In this document: positions 28,660 through 36,933 of the stretch, one piece after another
Position numbering within the stretch: position 1 is the stretch's first letter
Layout of the letters: each line of letters starts with the position of its first letter
Source: Rhodococcus sp. 14-2483-1-2
Lineage (GTDB): Bacteria; Actinomycetota; Actinomycetes; Mycobacteriales; Mycobacteriaceae
Assembly: GCF_002259405.1 (NCBI RefSeq)
Contig: NZ_NPFW01000021.1
Span: 434,001-498,000, forward strand
Reading direction: 5' to 3'
Length of the DNA: 64,000 nucleotides
Program-made: the position numbers and the translations under genes
The notes under the pieces: generated by a model
Told to the model about the DNA's origin: nothing
The model's input: the letters and a program-made list of their open reading frames with translations, nothing else
Database searches by the model: none

Positions 28660-29516
28660 GCCGCTACCGCCGCTCCGAGGTGGGCGAGCACGACGTCGTC
28701 CAGGGTGGCGTCTTCGACGCTCCAGCCCGGTGGCGTCGTCTCCGGCCGGGTGCCGTGGACGACGAACACTGCTGCGCTGGAACCGGATACGTCGGAGACG
28801 ATGGTTCCGTCGTCGACGGTGGGTTCGGCATCGGTGCTCCCGACGAGCAGGTAGTGCTCGGCCGTGATGGTGTCGAGTTCGCCGTCGAGTCGAATTTTCC
28901 CGTCGCGCAACAGGAGTAGTCGATCGGCGACGTCGACCAGCTCGGACAGAACGTGTGAGGACAGGACGATCGTCGTGCCGTTCTCTGCTGCGTCGCGCAT
29001 CAGCGTTCGGGCCACAGCACGTCGGGCGACCGGATCGAGGTCTGCGAGCGGCTCGTCGAGTAGAAGGACCCCCGGTCGTCGGCCCAGCGCCAGAGCCAGA
29101 GCGACGCGGGTGCGGTGACCGGGGGAGAGAGCTTTCACTCGCGCCGAGACGGAGATTCCGGCCGCATCGACGAGCTCGGCGGCGTAGGCATCGTCCCAGT
29201 GCACGTTGGTGTTTCGGCCGAATCGCAGCATGTCGTCGACGGTGAAGTGGGGGTAGAGGGGCTTGTGCTGGGCCAGATAGGACAGGCCGGGCGCTATTCC
29301 GCGTTGGCCCACGACCTCGCCGAGCACTCGGATGGATCCGGCGTCCGGTGCGAGCAGCCCGACTGCCAATGACATCAGAGTCGACTTACCTGCACCGTTG
29401 GAGCCGACGAGTGCTGTGACGCTTCCTTTTTCGATGTCGAACGAGCAGCCGTCGAGTACGGCCCTGCGTCGGAACGACTTGACCACCTCGTCCATGGTGA
29501 GAACCGCGTCGGTCAT
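28656..29516 (-). CDS. ABC transporter ATP-binding protein
   Basis: A 286-residue nucleotide-binding subunit. Walker A is GSNGAGKST (38-46), the Q-loop region is YLAQHKPLYP, the signature motif is degenerate (LSPGHRTRVALALALG instead of LSGGQ), Walker B is VLLLDEPLADLD and the switch histidine is in LSSHVLSEL. A ~70-residue C-terminal extension follows. The degenerate signature is found in many YtrB-like ATPases. It overlaps both neighbours by four bases, giving a regulator-ATPase-permease operon. Confidence 0.9.
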   Translation of the reverse strand: MTDAVLTMDEVVKSFRRRAVLDGCSFDIEKGSVTALVGSNGAGKSTLMSLAVGLLAPDAGSIRVLGEVVGQRGIAPGLSYLAQHKPLYPHFTVDDMLRFGRNTNVHWDDAYAAELVDAAGISVSARVKALSPGHRTRVALALALGRRPGVLLLDEPLADLDPVARRAVARTLMRDAAENGTTIVLSSHVLSELVDVADRLLLLRDGKIRLDGELDTITAEHYLLVGSTDAEPTVDDGTIVSDVSGSSAAVFVVHGTRPETTPPGWSVEDATLDDVVLAHLGAAVAA

Positions 29517-29914
29517 GAATCGCTGCCTTCGGGTCGGTCGAATTGTGTGTCGAGTGCTGCGGTGACGATGGCCTCGAGGTCCGGTCTGTCCAGTCCTGCT
29601 GCGAGGCAGTGGCGAATCCAGCGGCCGAGTTCGGCCTCGAGCGCCGACCTTTCGGCCATGCCGGGTTTCGCCAGCGAGGCGACGACGAAGGTTCCCGATC
29701 CGGTCCGTGGTTCGACCAGGCCTTCGCGCTCCAGTTCGCGGTAGGCCTTGAGCACGGTGTTCGGGTTGATGGCCAGTGCCGTGACCACGTCCTTCGCCGT
29801 CGGGAGCTTGTCGCCGACGGTGAGTGATCCGAGGCGTAGGGCCTGTTTGGTCTGCAGTATCAGCTGGACATAGGTGGGGATGCCGGACCGACGATCGATG
29901 CGGTACGCGATCAT
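29513..29914 (-). CDS. GntR-family (YtrA-like) transcriptional repressor
   Basis: A 133-residue short GntR protein: winged helix-turn-helix (GIPTYVQLILQTKQALRLG, KDVVTALAINPNTVLKAYRELEREGLV) with a brief two-helix tail instead of a large ligand domain, as in the YtrA subfamily. I prefer the ATG over a TTG one codon upstream because AAAGGG lies five bases before the ATG. A 14-bp dyad sits directly in front of the gene. It heads the operon with the ABC ATPase and permease and probably represses it. Confidence 0.88.
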   Translation of the reverse strand: MIAYRIDRRSGIPTYVQLILQTKQALRLGSLTVGDKLPTAKDVVTALAINPNTVLKAYRELEREGLVEPRTGSGTFVVASLAKPGMAERSALEAELGRWIRHCLAAGLDRPDLEAIVTAALDTQFDRPEGSDS

Positions 29915-29926
29915 CAAGACCCTTTC

Positions 29927-29940
29927 ACTAGTTGATTAGT
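29927..29940. promoter_or_regulatory. candidate GntR operator
   Basis: ACTAGTTGATTAGT, a 14-bp imperfect dyad with perfect ACTA/TAGT ends, 13 bases upstream of the regulator ATG. It is notably AT-rich for this genome and sits where a -10 element would be. YtrA-type repressors bind sites of this kind in front of their own operon. Confidence 0.6.
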
Positions 29941-29984
29941 GGAAGACGGTAATGCGGACTTCTCGGTTTGTCCAGATCTCACGG

Positions 29985-30365
29985 TCACTCGGTGGTCAAT
30001 GCCTCGATCAGAGCGCTCATTGCCGATGCGGCACTGTCGGTTTCGCTGGGTCCCAGGGCGGCGAGGCTGGCGATGAGTGCTGCTATCTCGGGAGCGGTCA
30101 ACCGCACTGGCCGGGGCTTGGCGACACTCGTCAACCGAGATCCGCCGTGCACACCCGGCACTGCATCGACAGGAACCCCGGACTCACGCAACCGGGCGAG
30201 GTCGCGCTCGACGGTGCGCACGGAAACCCCGAGCCGCTGCGCGAGTTCGGGCGAGGTCAACGGCGCAGCCGCCGACCCCAGCCATTCGACGATCCGCTGC
30301 TGACGCGCGACACGGCGCAGGGTGAGCGCGCTGTCGAGCGACCGGGGCGCATTCTCCTTCGGCAC
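29985..30365 (-). CDS. short HTH (DeoR/YafY-type) regulator lacking WYL domain
   Basis: A 126-residue DNA-binding protein. The HTH_11 domain is clear (RQQRIVEWLGSAAAPLTSPELAQRLGVSVRTVERDLARL, shortened: ELAQRLGVSVRTVERDL), followed by the usual beta wing and the segment VRLTAPEIAALIASLAALGP that normally leads into a WYL domain. The protein stops there, so the WYL sensor is missing. Whether that is truncation or a natural short form cannot be told here; no remnant is seen downstream. It is divergent from the NTF2-like gene and may control it. GTG start is provisional. Confidence 0.75.
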   Translation of the reverse strand: MPKENAPRSLDSALTLRRVARQQRIVEWLGSAAAPLTSPELAQRLGVSVRTVERDLARLRESGVPVDAVPGVHGGSRLTSVAKPRPVRLTAPEIAALIASLAALGPSETDSAASAMSALIEALTTE

Positions 30366-30427
30366 CGTTCGAATTCTTCCCGATTCCCGACACGGCCCTG
30401 ACGGGAATGAGTCCTACCGTTGTCGAT

Positions 30428-30817
30428 ATGACACCTGACACCGAATCGATCGACAGCTTCTTCGCTCGTTATACGGGGTACCTGACCTCGGGTGATCTCG
30501 ACGGTCTGGCCGAGATCTACAACTACCCGGCTCTGGCGGTCACGGCACGTGGATGTGCGGCGATCGGCGATCCGCAGCAGACTCGAGAATTCTTTCGGCA
30601 GGGGCAGACCTACTATCGGTCGCGCGGAATCGAGGGTGTGCGGGCCCGCGACATCGTCACCGAGGCAGAGGTGCCGGGTATCTGGGTCGGGCATCTTCTT
30701 CTGGAGAACCTCGACTCCGACGGCTCGCCGGTGGGAACCGAGCGCAATGCCTATCAGGTGGTGACGCTGGACGACGGCACGCGCCGGATCGCGGTGACGA
30801 CGCCGCTCGATGCCTAG
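30428..30817 (+). CDS. NTF2-like (SnoaL-fold) protein
   Basis: A 129-residue small soluble protein with the cone-shaped NTF2/SnoaL layout: an N-terminal helix pair (SIDSFFARYTGYLTSGDLDG), the ALAVTARG strand, then a four-strand sheet ending RRIAVTTPLDA. No catalytic residues can be assigned; such folds serve as isomerases, hydrolases or ligand binders. The ATG used has TACCGT seven bases upstream (leaderless pattern); an in-frame ATG seven codons earlier has no ribosome site. It is divergent from the short HTH regulator with about 60 bases between, which suggests a local regulatory pair. Confidence 0.72.
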   Translation: MTPDTESIDSFFARYTGYLTSGDLDGLAEIYNYPALAVTARGCAAIGDPQQTREFFRQGQTYYRSRGIEGVRARDIVTEAEVPGIWVGHLLLENLDSDGSPVGTERNAYQVVTLDDGTRRIAVTTPLDA

Positions 30818-30884
30818 CGCTGGGCGGGACCGCACTCGGTACTGTGGGTGGGAACGGTTCTTCTTTCTCAGGTAGGGATTACAG

Positions 30885-33188
30885 ATGGCTTTGGGCTCCG
30901 ACCGATTCTGGCGTGTACTCGGCCGCTCAGCGCAGAAGGCGCAGAGCACCTCGCTTCGACGCGTCGACCGAGCCCAGGAGCACGCGGAGTGGGCAGCTGC
31001 CCTGAGTGAGAGCGAGTTGGCCTCCGAGGCGACCGCTCTGCGCGTCGACGATGCCGAGCGTCTCGACGTTCCGCGGTATCTGGCATTGACGCGCGAGGCG
31101 AGCGAGCGTGCGCTGAACCTACGGCCCTTCGATGTGCAGTTGCACGGCGCCGTGCGATTGCTCGCCGGTGACGTGGTGGAGATGGCGACCGGCGAGGGCA
31201 AGACGTTGGCCGGTGCCATCGCTGCCGTCGGATACGTGCTGTCCGGGCGCTCGGTGCACGTCATCTCGGTCAACGATTTTCTCGCGCAACGTGACGCGCA
31301 GTGGATGCAGCCGCTGTTCGAGTCCCTCGGCATCACCGTCGGTTCCATCGGCGAGTCGTCGACGGCACAGGATCGACGCACCGCCTATGCCTGCGACATC
31401 ACCTATGCCTCGGTCAACGAGATCGGTTTCGACGTTCTGCGCGATCATCTGGTGAACGATCGAGACGATCTGGTCGCGCCCGGGCCGGACGTTGCCCTGA
31501 TCGACGAGGCCGATTCCGTGCTGGTCGACGAGGCGCTCGTGCCGCTGGTGTTGGCCGGTTCGGTCTCCGGTGACGTCTCGACATCGACGGTCATGGAGGC
31601 AGTCCGGTTGTTGGACAAGGGTGTCGATTTCGACACCGATGCCGAAGGACGCAACGTGTTCCTCACCGACGAGGGCGCGCTGCGGATGGAGAAGGAACTG
31701 GGCGGAATCGATCTGTACTCCGAGCATCACGTCGGGACGACGTTGGTGGCGGTCAATGTGGCACTGCACGCCCAGGTGCTGGTCCAGCGCGACGTCGATT
31801 ACATCGTCCGTGACGGCCGGGTGCAGCTGATCAACGCCTCGCGTGGCCGAGTGGCCGAACTGCAGCGCTGGCCGGACGGGTTGCAGGCCGCGGTCGAGAT
31901 CAAGGAAGGGCTCGCCCCCACCGAGACCGGTGAAATTCTCGACACCATCACCGTGCAGGCGTTGATCAATCGGTACGCAACGGTGTGCGGTATGACCGGT
32001 ACGGCCATGGCGGCGGGGGAGCAGCTTCGCACGTTCTACGGCCTCGGCGTCTCGGTCATTGCGCCCAATGTGCCGACGGTGCGCGTCGACGAAGACGACC
32101 GTGTGTACGACACGATCGAGCACAAGAACGCTGCAATTGCGCTGCAGGTGAAGGACATTCACGAGACCGGTCAGCCGATTCTCATCGGCACCCACGATGT
32201 CGCCGAGTCCGAGGCGCTGGCCGAGACCCTCACCGCGTCGGGCGTTGAGGTGGTGGTGCTCAATGCCAAGAACGACGCAGAGGAAGCGGCGGTCATCGCC
32301 GCGGCGGGTGTGCACGGCGCGGTGACGGTGTCGACTCAGATCGCCGGGCGCGGAACCGACATCAAGCTCGGTGGTCCCGACGGTGCCGATCGCGAACGTA
32401 TCGCCGAGCTCGGCGGACTGTTCGTTCTCGGCACCGGTCGACACACCACCGAGCGACTCGACAATCAGCTTCGAGGACGCGCAGGCCGGCAGGGTGATCC
32501 AGGCCGGTCACTGTTCTTCGGCAGTTGGGAGGACGACGTCGTCGCGAACAACATCGGCGACAAGGATGCACCGAAGGGTATCGACGAGAGCGGAAAGTTC
32601 ACCTCGTCGGCAGCGGCCGACCGTGTCGATCATGCACAACGCATCGCCGAGGGGCAGATGCTCGAAATACATTCGCGCACGTGGCGCTACAACCAGCTGA
32701 CGGCTCAGCACCGTGAGATCCTGGATCGCCGACGGGCCACGTTGCTCGACTCCGACGAGGCGTTGACGTTGCTCGAGCAGCACGCACCGACGCGCTCGAA
32801 GGAACTTCGCGAGACCGTCTCGGAGGAGACTCTGGTCGAGGTCGCCCGCCAGATCGTTCTCTACCACCTCGATCGATCCTGGTCGGACTACCTCGCGCAT
32901 CTCGCCGACGTGCGCGAGAGCATCCACCTGCGCGCACTGGGCCGAGAGAATCCACTCGACGAGTACCACCGTATCGCGGTCGAGGCGTTCAAGACGGTGT
33001 CCTCCAAGGCGATGGATCTCTCGCACGCGACGTTCGAGTCGGCCGAAATCACCTCGGACGGAATCGATCTGGACGAATTCGGCTTGCGTCGACCGACGTC
33101 GACCTGGACGTACATGGTGCACGACAACCCGTTCGCGTCCCGCGGAAATGCCGGTGCGGCCGGTCTGGGGCCGATTTTCGGTGGCTGA
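30885..33188 (+). CDS. secA2: accessory preprotein translocase ATPase SecA2
   Basis: A 767-residue SecA paralogue, shorter than housekeeping SecA (about 900 or more). Walker A is [10 protein letters not shown] (101-110), the DEAD-type box is [14 protein letters not shown] and the second motor domain has [15 protein letters not shown] and [13 protein letters not shown]. The C-terminal zinc-binding tail of SecA1 is missing, typical of SecA2. In mycobacteria SecA2 exports a small subset of proteins, including some lipoproteins and enzymes without ordinary signals. A ribosome site (AGGGA) precedes the ATG. It overlaps the following META-domain lipoprotein gene by eight bases, so the two are co-translated. 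Confidence 0.95.
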   Translation: MALGSDRFWRVLGRSAQKAQSTSLRRVDRAQEHAEWAAALSESELASEATALRVDDAERLDVPRYLALTREASERALNLRPFDVQLHGAVRLLAGDVVEMATGEGKTLAGAIAAVGYVLSGRSVHVISVNDFLAQRDAQWMQPLFESLGITVGSIGESSTAQDRRTAYACDITYASVNEIGFDVLRDHLVNDRDDLVAPGPDVALIDEADSVLVDEALVPLVLAGSVSGDVSTSTVMEAVRLLDKGVDFDTDAEGRNVFLTDEGALRMEKELGGIDLYSEHHVGTTLVAVNVALHAQVLVQRDVDYIVRDGRVQLINASRGRVAELQRWPDGLQAAVEIKEGLAPTETGEILDTITVQALINRYATVCGMTGTAMAAGEQLRTFYGLGVSVIAPNVPTVRVDEDDRVYDTIEHKNAAIALQVKDIHETGQPILIGTHDVAESEALAETLTASGVEVVVLNAKNDAEEAAVIAAAGVHGAVTVSTQIAGRGTDIKLGGPDGADRERIAELGGLFVLGTGRHTTERLDNQLRGRAGRQGDPGRSLFFGSWEDDVVANNIGDKDAPKGIDESGKFTSSAAADRVDHAQRIAEGQMLEIHSRTWRYNQLTAQHREILDRRRATLLDSDEALTLLEQHAPTRSKELRETVSEETLVEVARQIVLYHLDRSWSDYLAHLADVRESIHLRALGRENPLDEYHRIAVEAFKTVSSKAMDLSHATFESAEITSDGIDLDEFGLRRPTSTWTYMVHDNPFASRGNAGAAGLGPIFGG

Positions 33189-33588
33189 CGCGCGGCGCGC
33201 GTTTCTCGCTCTCGCGTTGGGTGCGAGTGCGGTGGCCTCCGGGTGCGCCGACTCGTACGGCGAATTCCCTGCAGGCAAGACGTATTCGTCGATCGAGGCA
33301 CCCGACTCCTACACGCCGGTCGCCGGAACGACGGTCAGGCTCGAGTTCGTCGACGACAGAATCTCGGCCGAGGCGGGGTGCAACAGGTTGTTCGGCACCG
33401 TGGACACCTCGCAGGGCAGGATCACCGTCGACTCCCTCGGGTCGACGCGGATGGCCTGCCCTGAGGCGTTGATGGAGCAGGACATGTGGCTGTCGGCTTT
33501 CCTGACCTCCACTCCACTGTGGTCTCGGGACAAGGGCACCATGACCTTGGACAACGGGAGTCAGCGCATCGTCTTCGCGGAATTCTGA
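33181..33588 (+). CDS. META-domain lipoprotein (HslJ-like)
   Basis: A 135-residue lipoprotein with lipobox AVASGC (Cys22) and a META domain: [24 protein letters not shown] and [19 protein letters not shown], shortened to the motifs GCNRLFG and TRMACP that define the family. The two Cys in these motifs may pair. HslJ-type proteins are linked to stress and antibiotic tolerance but their activity is unknown. The GTG start overlaps the secA2 stop by eight bases; the longer frame upstream would overlap secA2 by 41 bases and lacks a signal peptide. Being the only gene coupled to secA2, it is a candidate SecA2 substrate. Confidence 0.82.
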   Translation: MADARRAFLALALGASAVASGCADSYGEFPAGKTYSSIEAPDSYTPVAGTTVRLEFVDDRISAEAGCNRLFGTVDTSQGRITVDSLGSTRMACPEALMEQDMWLSAFLTSTPLWSRDKGTMTLDNGSQRIVFAEF

Positions 33589-33592
33589 TCGA

Positions 33593-34180
33593 TCAGCGGC
33601 GGATGCGGTCCGCCGCGGTGTGGCGTACTCCGTCGAGGAAGAGTTTCAGTCCGAAATCGAATCTGCTCGTCGGGTCGGGACTCTCGAAGAGCGGCGACGC
33701 GTCGGGCGTGAGGGCTCCGACCGAGTCCATCTGGAGTCGTGACTGCTCGTCCACGGTCTGACCCAGGATGTAGTACAACAACGTGTCGGCGGTGAGTTCC
33801 GCGTCGCGGCGCGGCAGCCCCGCGCGAATGCACACGGCGGCAATACGTTCGCGAATGTGGTTGGTGGTCAGCCTCGACGCGTAGGTCGCGGCCACCAATT
33901 CCGCACCGTCGCGTCGGGAGAGCAGAGCATCGCGCAGCCGGTGCGCGATCTGTGCGATCTGTGCGTCCCACGAATCCTCGGTCGACGGTGCATCGGCACC
34001 CGAGAGTATGTGGTCGGCAATGGCACCGAGCAGCGTCTGCTTGTTGGGGAAGTGCCAGTACAGCGCGCCCGGCTGCACGTGCAGGGACGTCGCCAGACGC
34101 CGCATCGTCAGGTCTGCCAGGCCGTACTCGTCGAGAATGGCGATCGCGCCGTCCAGGACGTCCTGCCTGTTCAGTTGCAC
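33593..34180 (-). CDS. bioQ: TetR-family regulator, probable biotin repressor BioQ
   Basis: A 195-residue TetR-type protein. HTH: GLADLTMRRLATSLHVQPGALYWHF (key residues RRLATSL, QPGALYWHF); the QPGxLYWH motif groups it with the TetR class in which the C-terminal domain is TetR_C-like. It lies divergently from bioB, and two 13-bp palindromes of the TGAAC-N3-GTTCA type lie between. BioQ proteins of corynebacteria and mycobacteria bind TGAAC-N3-GTTxA sites before biotin genes, so this is the likely local BioQ. GTG start chosen because GGGGG lies about six bases before it; a TTG four codons upstream is also open. Confidence 0.75.
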   Translation of the reverse strand: MQLNRQDVLDGAIAILDEYGLADLTMRRLATSLHVQPGALYWHFPNKQTLLGAIADHILSGADAPSTEDSWDAQIAQIAHRLRDALLSRRDGAELVAATYASRLTTNHIRERIAAVCIRAGLPRRDAELTADTLLYYILGQTVDEQSRLQMDSVGALTPDASPLFESPDPTSRFDFGLKLFLDGVRHTAADRIRR

Positions 34181-34213
34181 TGCTACCCCCAAGTCGTTCG
34201 ACGCGTCTTCGCT

Positions 34214-34271
34214 TTGACAGTAGCCGAGCGCGGTGCCTAACGTGAACGCCGTTCAACTTGAACGGTGTTCA
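34214..34271 (+). promoter_or_regulatory. bioB promoter with two BioQ-type operators
   Basis: TTGACA (34214-34219) and TAACGT (34238-34243) are 18 bases apart and form a good promoter. TGAACGCCGTTCA (34243-34255) and TGAACGGTGTTCA (34259-34271) are two palindromes, 16 bp from start to start; the first overlaps the -10 and start site, the second lies in the leader, 34 bases before bioB. Both match the reported BioQ site form TGAAC-N3-GTTxA. Confidence 0.82.
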
Positions 34272-34305
34272 ATGATGATGCCGTTCGACTACGAGGGGAC
34301 CCGGA

Positions 34306-35298
34306 ATGGACATTTTGCGCACGGCGCGTACACAGGTGCTCGGCGACGGCATCGCGCTCGATCGATCTCAGGTTCTCGAGGTTCTCGAGCTCGGCGACGA
34401 CCGTCTCGAGGAGACGATGCTGTTGGCCCACGAGGTGCGGATGCAGTGGTGCGGGCCCGAGGTCGAGGTGGAAGGAATCATCAGCCTCAAGACCGGCGGG
34501 TGTCCCGAGGACTGCCACTTCTGTTCGCAATCCGGTCTTTTCGCGTCCCCGGTTCGTGCCGCGTGGCTCGATATCCCGTCGCTGGTCGAAGCCGCGAAGC
34601 AGACCGCGAAGACCGGAGCGACGGAATTCTGCATCGTCGCCGCGGTACGCGGACCCGACGCTCGGCTGCTCGCGCAGGTCGCCGCAGGTATCGAAGCCAT
34701 CCGGAACGAGGTCGAGATCGATATCGCCTGCTCGTTGGGAATGCTCGATCAGGATCAGGTCGATCAGCTCGCGGCGATGGGTGTACATCGCTACAACCAC
34801 AACCTCGAGACCTCCCGCTCGTACTTTCCGAACGTGGTGACCACCCACACGTGGGAGGAACGGTGGAACACACTGCGGATGGTGCGCGAGGCAGGCATGG
34901 AGGTGTGCTGCGGCGGAATTCTCGGTATGGGGGAGACGCTGGAGCAACGTGCCGAGTTCGCCGCCGATCTCACCGCGCTCGAACCCGACGAGGTGCCCCT
35001 GAACTTCCTCAATCCAAGACCGGGAACCCCGTTCGGAGACCTCGATGTGCTGCCTGCATCCGATGCTCTGCGCGCCGTCGCCGCGTTTCGTCTCGCTCTG
35101 CCGCGCACGATTCTCAGATTTGCCGGTGGCCGCGAGATCACTCTCGGAGATCTGGGTGCCAAGCAGGGAATTCTCGGCGGCATCAATGCCGTCATCGTCG
35201 GCAACTACCTGACGACGCTCGGTCGTCCGGCAGAGCAGGATCTCGATCTTCTCGGCGAGCTGCAGATGCCGATCAAAGCGCTCAACTCGACTATCTGA
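34306..35298 (+). CDS. bioB: biotin synthase
   Basis: Radical-SAM enzyme, 330 residues, that inserts sulfur into dethiobiotin. The SAM cluster motif is C66-P-E-D-C70-H-F-C73, followed by [15 protein letters not shown]; further family blocks are [11 protein letters not shown] and [15 protein letters not shown]. The ATG has a GAGGGGA-type site upstream. It is first in an operon with bsaP and DUF2567, behind a promoter with two BioQ-type palindromes, and divergent from the TetR regulator. bioA, bioF and bioD are not in this window. Confidence 0.97.
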   Translation: MDILRTARTQVLGDGIALDRSQVLEVLELGDDRLEETMLLAHEVRMQWCGPEVEVEGIISLKTGGCPEDCHFCSQSGLFASPVRAAWLDIPSLVEAAKQTAKTGATEFCIVAAVRGPDARLLAQVAAGIEAIRNEVEIDIACSLGMLDQDQVDQLAAMGVHRYNHNLETSRSYFPNVVTTHTWEERWNTLRMVREAGMEVCCGGILGMGETLEQRAEFAADLTALEPDEVPLNFLNPRPGTPFGDLDVLPASDALRAVAAFRLALPRTILRFAGGREITLGDLGAKQGILGGINAVIVGNYLTTLGRPAEQDLDLLGELQMPIKALNSTI

Positions 35299-35320
35299 TG
35301 GGCGTATTAGGGTGGGTCGA

Positions 35321-35545
35321 ATGACGAGCGAGACCCACTTCGACCCGTACACCGGTCGGCCTGTCGACGCCGGAGCCGAGGCGGGTGCGGATTCGTTGTC
35401 GGTCGCCGTCCGGCTCGGGTTGGAGCCGCCGCGGTTCTGCGCAGAATGCGGTCGCCGCATGGTGGTCCAGATCGTCCCCGACGGGTGGACGTCGCTGTGC
35501 TCGCGTCACGGCCTCGTCGATTCGGCCGCGACGGGTAGGCGCTAG
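35321..35545 (+). CDS. bsaP: biotin synthase auxiliary protein
   Basis: A 74-residue protein immediately downstream of bioB, matching Rv1590 in position and sequence type. The core is [17 protein letters not shown]...LCSRHG: C40, C43 and C60, with H63, a probable iron-sulfur or metal site. BsaP was recently described as required for mycobacterial BioB to act, probably by supporting its auxiliary cluster. ATG start after AGGGTGG; three upstream in-frame codons are discounted. It is separated from bioB by 22 bases and from the next gene by a few bases, so one operon. Confidence 0.9.
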   Translation: MTSETHFDPYTGRPVDAGAEAGADSLSVAVRLGLEPPRFCAECGRRMVVQIVPDGWTSLCSRHGLVDSAATGRR

Positions 35546-35554
35546 GTGGTGGTC

Positions 35555-36145
35555 ATGTCGGACGTTCTCGAAACGCCACCGCGGAGCAGCACCGTTCGTG
35601 TGCTGTCGGTGGTCGTCGGAATCTCGGTGGCAGTGTCGGCTCTGGGCGGGGTGCTGTGGGGGTTCTTGGCACCGGCGCAGCAGTTGCTCGTGGTGGCGCA
35701 GGATCGCGGGGCGGCCCTGACCGGGGAGAGCCTGCACAGCTTCGACGGCCTCGCACTGTTCGCGTTCGTGTCCCTGGCCCTCGGTCTCGTTCTCCCGATC
35801 GGGTGGTGGCTGTGGAGATCGGAGCGGGGTCCGCGGCTGTTCGGTGCCGTCTTCGTCGGTGCACTCGCCGGCTCGGTCGCTGCGGTCCTGGTGGGCAACG
35901 GGATTGCTGCTCTTCGGTTTCCGAAGGCCGGCGACCCGGCGGTCGGGTCGATCGTCACCGTTGCGCCCAGTATCGATACTCCGCTGGTGCTGATCGTTCA
36001 GGCGCTGACGGCTTCGCTGGTGATCCTGCTGCTGGCGGCGATGAATCCCAACGACAATCTGCAACACACCGATCCCGATCCGGACGACCTCGATGTCGAG
36101 TTCTTCCCGCCGCCACCGTCGTTCGACTCGAATCGAGCCGACTGA
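35555..36145 (+). CDS. DUF2567 four-helix membrane protein
   Basis: A 196-residue integral membrane protein with four helices (about residues 16-40, 66-88, 96-116 and 146-166) and an acidic, proline-rich C-terminal tail. It corresponds to Rv1591 of M. tuberculosis (DUF2567), always found behind bioB and bsaP; function unknown. The ATG with AGGTGG five bases upstream is preferred to the GTG three codons earlier. Because it shares the biotin operon, a role in biotin or precursor uptake is possible but unproven. Confidence 0.8.
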   Translation: MSDVLETPPRSSTVRVLSVVVGISVAVSALGGVLWGFLAPAQQLLVVAQDRGAALTGESLHSFDGLALFAFVSLALGLVLPIGWWLWRSERGPRLFGAVFVGALAGSVAAVLVGNGIAALRFPKAGDPAVGSIVTVAPSIDTPLVLIVQALTASLVILLLAAMNPNDNLQHTDPDPDDLDVEFFPPPPSFDSNRAD

Positions 36146-36155
36146 CAGCAGCAGT

Positions 36156-36854
36156 TCACGCCTGGGGTGGCCTCAGTGCGGCGAACTCGTCGGTGACTCG
36201 AATGCTGTTGTCGGCAAAGCGAAACAGTGCAGGCGGTCTGCCACCGGCCTTGCCGGACGGCGCGCGCCGTCCGGTGGGTTCGATGACACCGCGCCGGCTC
36301 AGCACCCGCTGCAGGTTGGTGGCATCGACCTGATATCCGAGTGCGGCACCGTAGATCTCGCGCAGCGACGAGATCGCGAAATCGACCGGAGCCAGTGCAA
36401 ATCCGATGTTGGTGTACGAGAGTTTCGCGACCAGTCGATGTCTCGCGTGCGCGACGACGGTTCCGTGATCGAAGGACATGTCGGGCAGTGCCGAAACCGG
36501 GTGCCATGCGGTGTCCGAAGGGAGTGTCGGTTCTGCCGAGATCGGCACCAGGCCGAGGAAGGTCGACGCGATCCGCCGATCTCCCGGTACGCGTTCGGGT
36601 TCGCTGAAGACGGACAGCTGCTCGAGGTGCGCCACCGAGCGCACGTCGACCTTCTCGGCGAGCTGACGGCGCGCGGACGCGGCGAGATTTTCGTCGTCGC
36701 GCAGGGTGCCACCGGGCAGCGACCAGGTGCCGGCCTCGGGGTCGAGCGCGCGTTGCCACAGCAGCACCCCCAGTTCCGGGGCGTCGGGGTCGGAAAAGGG
36801 TCGAACTTGGAACACCGCGATGAGTACTTCGTGGACGGTGCTACGATGGATCAT
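36156..36854 (-). CDS. nrtR: Nudix-related transcriptional regulator of NAD synthesis
   Basis: A 232-residue protein: N-terminal Nudix fold and C-terminal winged helix (SSLREIYGAALGYQVDATNLQRVLSRRGVI, shortened: ATNLQRVLSRRGVI). The Nudix box GTLRDDENLAASARRQLAEKV keeps E55 and R63, but the next catalytic Glu is Q64 and the last is K68, so hydrolysis should be lost, as in NrtR regulators that use ADP-ribose or NAD as ligand. It is divergent from nadABC with a 23-bp dyad between. The ATG chosen has TATGAT seven bases upstream (leaderless); an in-frame ATG at 36866 lies inside that hexamer and the operator, so it is less likely. Confidence 0.85.
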   Translation of the reverse strand: MIHRSTVHEVLIAVFQVRPFSDPDAPELGVLLWQRALDPEAGTWSLPGGTLRDDENLAASARRQLAEKVDVRSVAHLEQLSVFSEPERVPGDRRIASTFLGLVPISAEPTLPSDTAWHPVSALPDMSFDHGTVVAHARHRLVAKLSYTNIGFALAPVDFAISSLREIYGAALGYQVDATNLQRVLSRRGVIEPTGRRAPSGKAGGRPPALFRFADNSIRVTDEFAALRPPQA

Positions 36855-36877
36855 GTTTTCGATCATAGGTCGAAAAC
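36855..36877. promoter_or_regulatory. NrtR operator candidate with overlapping promoter
   Basis: GTTTTCGA (36855-36862) and TCGAAAAC (36870-36877) form a perfect eight-base dyad around seven bases. The minus-strand hexamer TATGAT (36867-36862) lies within it, so a bound regulator would block nrtR. nadA begins 56 bases downstream on the plus strand and the dyad is its only obvious upstream signal. Confidence 0.8.
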
Positions 36878-36933
36878 TCCCTCGGAGGAAATTCGGTCAC
36901 CGACGACCGGATGATCGGTGAAGGAGAACCGTC

